This document shows positions 5,119 through 5,254 of a stretch of 5,254 nt of DNA, one piece after another. The notes below the pieces were generated by a model that was not told the DNA's origin, made no database searches, and saw only the letters and a program-made list of their open reading frames with translations. Position 1 is the stretch's first letter; each line of letters starts with the position of its first letter. The stretch comes from Pseudomonadota bacterium (lineage in GTDB: Bacteria; Desulfobacterota; DSM-4660; Desulfatiglandales; B25-G16): positions 1 through 5,254 of the forward strand of contig JADFWK010000188.1 in assembly GCA_015223015.1 (NCBI GenBank). Reading direction: 5' to 3'. The position numbers were made by a program, and so were the translations under genes.

Positions 5119-5254
5119 AAGGCATCCTTGGGGGTCAGGCCTTTTTCCAGGCTGTTGTCCAAACGGAAATCCCTTTGAGCGGTCATTAAAACGTTTTTTG
5201 CCAACAAATCTTGGCGAAGCGGAAGATAAGCGATGTCAACTGTTTGAGCCCTAA
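5115..5254 (-). CDS. C-terminal part of an unidentified protein upstream of era (partial)
   Basis: One minus-strand frame is open from the right edge (first full codon at 5252-5250) to a TGA at 5117-5115, giving 45 residues that end LEKGLTPKDAL. The other two frames contain early stops. The TGA overlaps the era start as ATGA, and the era SD lies within its final codons; both are hallmarks of a real upstream cistron. The fragment (AYLPLRQDLLAKNVLMTAQ, then RDFRLDNSL) is soluble-looking and charged. It does not resemble the double-stranded-RNA-binding end of RNase III, the gene that often precedes era. I do not recognise the family. The gene's 5' part lies outside the window. Confidence 0.65.
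   Translation of the reverse strand, partial: RAQTVDIAYLPLRQDLLAKNVLMTAQRDFRLDNSLEKGLTPKDAL
5125..5129 (-). promoter_or_regulatory. Ribosome binding site of era
   Basis: On the minus strand AAGGA lies 6 nt before the era ATG. It is inside the last codons of the upstream gene, so translation of the two genes is probably coupled. Confidence 0.75.

Noticed and set aside
5234..5239. Minus-strand TTGACA as a -35 box for era
   Set aside because: No -10 element at the right distance, and it lies within the open frame of the upstream coupled gene.

Overview
The window looks like chromosomal DNA of an anaerobic Gram-negative bacterium of the Desulfobacterota ('Deltaproteobacteria') type. This is inferred from four things: moderate GC, a stand-alone PurH cyclohydrolase domain, an NtrC-family sensor/regulator pair, and heptameric GGTTCA/TGAACC repeats around a decayed four-helix-bundle (23S rRNA intervening-sequence-type) gene. 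No rRNA or single lineage marker is present, so the assignment is tentative.

Layout. Positions 1-432 contain no intact gene. They hold a degraded small cassette: a broken minus-strand four-helix-bundle gene between two inverted arrays of a heptamer, with imperfect terminal inverted repeats outside the arrays. At 433-1029 (+) lies a stand-alone IMP cyclohydrolase (the N-terminal half of PurH). At 1139-2566 (+) and 2584-3948 (+) lies a two-component pair: a membrane histidine kinase and an NtrC-family, sigma-54-activating response regulator. At 4231-5118 (-) is the GTPase Era, convergent with the regulator. Its start overlaps by ATGA the stop of a further minus-strand gene that runs off the right edge (5115-5254).

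The most interesting part is the 282-bp gap between the regulator and era. Directly behind the regulator's stop codon are two near-identical 18-bp dyads (TGTTAAAWAATTTTAACA, 78 bp centre to centre). About 100 bp further on is a near-consensus sigma-54 promoter (TGGCA-N6-TTGCA, 4141-4156) pointing right. No protein gene follows it on that strand. A strong UUCG-capped bidirectional terminator begins about 25 nt after the predicted start site. The simplest reading is that the kinase/regulator pair drives a small RNA of about 65 nt encoded next to it. The exposed linker of that RNA contains a CU-rich anti-Shine-Dalgarno-like motif (UUUUCUCCU). The layout parallels CbrAB-CrcZ in pseudomonads, where a sigma-54-dependent sRNA lies beside its NtrC-type activator, but this sequence shows no resemblance to CrcZ that I can see.

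How the genes relate. Kinase and regulator are an evident operon (17-nt gap). The regulator, paired dyads, sigma-54 promoter and terminator form a self-contained regulatory unit. PurH and Era are housekeeping neighbours with no evident functional link to it.
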